Source of the DNA: Edaphobacter dinghuensis
GTDB taxonomy: Bacteria; Acidobacteriota; Terriglobia; Terriglobales; Acidobacteriaceae
DNA length: 64,000 nucleotides
Direction: 5' to 3'
Assembly (NCBI RefSeq): GCF_014640335.1
Contig: NZ_BMGT01000001.1
Location: 868,001-932,000 of the forward strand
Part shown: positions 63,204 to 64,000 of the stretch, piece by piece
How the letters are laid out: every line of letters starts with the position of its first letter
Position numbering within the stretch: position 1 is the first letter of the stretch
Program-made: the position numbers and the translations under genes
Notes under the pieces: model-generated
Databases searched by the model: none
What the model was told of the DNA's origin: nothing
Seen by the model: only the letters and a program-made list of their open reading frames with translations

Positions 63204-63800
63204 ATGCGTGTGACACAGATAGCAGCGGCAGCGGCAATGGTCGCAACAGTGCTGATGAGCGGATGCCGGGTTCAGACAAACAAACAAGATGGCAACGAGA
63301 ACGTGAGAATCGCCACACCGTTCGGCGGCGTGCAGGTAAAGACGAACGATACGACGGTGCTGGAGGGTATGGGACTGCCGGGCTATCCCGGCGCGACGCT
63401 GGTGAAGAAGGACCACGACCACGGCGCGGCGGACGTGAACATGAACTTTGGAAATTTCCATCTGCGAGTCAAGGCCGCGAGCTACGAGACGCCCGACAGC
63501 TCCGACAAGGTCGAGGCGTTCTATCGCAAGGCACTCGGCGCGTATGGCGACGTCATCGAGTGCTCGAATGACAAGTCCGTAGGAGAGCCGACGCACACGA
63601 CAGAGGGTTTAACTTGCGACAACGACACCCAGCACGTTGCCATCAACGACGACATCTCCCGCAAGCTGGAGCTGAAGGCCGGCTCGAAACAGCATCAGCA
63701 TATTGTCGCGATTGATCCAAATGGCACAGGGACGAAGCTGGGGCTGGTGGTACTGGATCTTCCCGGACACTCCTCTGATGGCAAGGAGAGCGTGCAATAG
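63204..63800 (+). CDS. Exported lipoprotein of unknown function
   Basis: About 198 residues from ATG 63204, with AAGGAGA upstream. The lipobox ends at LMSGC (Cys21). The mature part is beta-rich and hydrophilic: VRIATPFGGVQVKTND, GMGLPGYPGATLV and DKVEAFYRKALGAYGDV. I recognise no named family. It is probably anchored in the outer or inner membrane facing the periplasm. Confidence 0.7.
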   Translation: MRVTQIAAAAAMVATVLMSGCRVQTNKQDGNENVRIATPFGGVQVKTNDTTVLEGMGLPGYPGATLVKKDHDHGAADVNMNFGNFHLRVKAASYETPDSSDKVEAFYRKALGAYGDVIECSNDKSVGEPTHTTEGLTCDNDTQHVAINDDISRKLELKAGSKQHQHIVAIDPNGTGTKLGLVVLDLPGHSSDGKESVQ

Positions 63801-63907
63801 GTTAGCTGAGGAGTTGGTACAGGATTCCCTGCTTAAGACCCAAACCTGGAGCATATGCCGAATAGCAAAGCTTGCCGCGTCCTATGGGCTGCGGTAGCTT
63901 CATAGAT

Positions 63908-64000
63908 ATGCGTGAATTTTGTCACCGCTGTGGCGGAGAGCTCTCGGGCGATGTCCTGTCGCCCTTCTGCCCCCATTGCGGCGCTCCCCAGATCTACCTG
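63908..64000 (+). CDS. Zinc-ribbon protein, N-terminal fragment (continues past window)
   Basis: An ATG at 63908 opens 31 codons to the right edge without a stop. The residues include CHRCGG and CPHCGAP, a four-cysteine zinc ribbon as found at the start of many membrane or regulatory proteins. The rest lies outside the window. Confidence 0.6.
   Translation, partial: MREFCHRCGGELSGDVLSPFCPHCGAPQIYL

Overview
The window looks like part of an Acidobacteriota chromosome (class Terriglobia, a Granulicella/Edaphobacter/Terriglobus-type genome). The main reasons are three secreted proteins of the 'VWFA-related Acidobacterial' family, a GC-rich coding style, and the mix of a GH92 glycosidase, a YajC-SecDF-TonB/ExbBD block and short palindromic intergenic repeats. 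This is inferred from gene content, not from a database match. I saw no rRNA, tRNA, CRISPR array or insertion sequence.

Region 1 (1-2158): the end of a GH92 alpha-mannosidase-like gene and a secreted VWFA-related protein.

Region 2 (2195-28208) is the centre of interest: a type VI secretion (T6SS) supercluster. A leftward operon (5988 to 2195) encodes an E1-like ThiF enzyme, a membrane protein with two RING/FYVE-like eight-cysteine modules, a ubiquitin-like protein ending in glycine, an E2 with HPN motif and catalytic cysteine, and a Ser/Thr kinase coupled to the E2 gene by an ATGA overlap. It is divergent from a rightward operon: membrane FHA protein, VWA protein, TssB, TssC, a disordered protein, two Hcp paralogues, TssE, TssF, TssG (with a PASTA-like domain), TssK, ClpV, a periplasmic DUF1080-like/TM/FHA protein, a PP2C phosphatase and VgrG. 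The shared promoter region carries an 18-bp perfect palindrome. Facing this operon is a leftward five-gene set: a DapD-like hexapeptide acyltransferase, a detached VgrG-tail-like protein, a small membrane protein and two related unknown proteins. My reading is a T6SS under phosphorylation control (kinase, phosphatase, two FHA readers) with a dedicated ubiquitin-like conjugation pathway. No TssJ/L/M or PAAR gene was recognised.

Region 3 (28468-42134): tgt, an FAD oxidoreductase, a UPF0303 protein, an M3 peptidase, a HipA-like/DUF3037 pair, then yajC-secD-secF, tonB-exbB-exbD-exbD and a TPR lipoprotein. The often-seen tgt-yajC-secDF neighbourhood is split here by five unrelated genes.

Region 4 (42242-64000): mostly housekeeping and hypothetical genes. 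These are biotin carboxylase and BCCP, a YIP1 protein, a lipoprotein cytochrome c, a TauE/SafE permease, PBP4-type DacB, FolP, a DUF2278 protein, two more VWFA-related proteins, RmuC, AcpP-FabF, a 1011-residue envelope protein with a probable C-terminal barrel, MurJ, a LysR regulator with a YeiH-type exporter and an operator-like repeat between them, a MerR regulator, a lipoprotein, and the start of a zinc-ribbon protein cut by the window edge.
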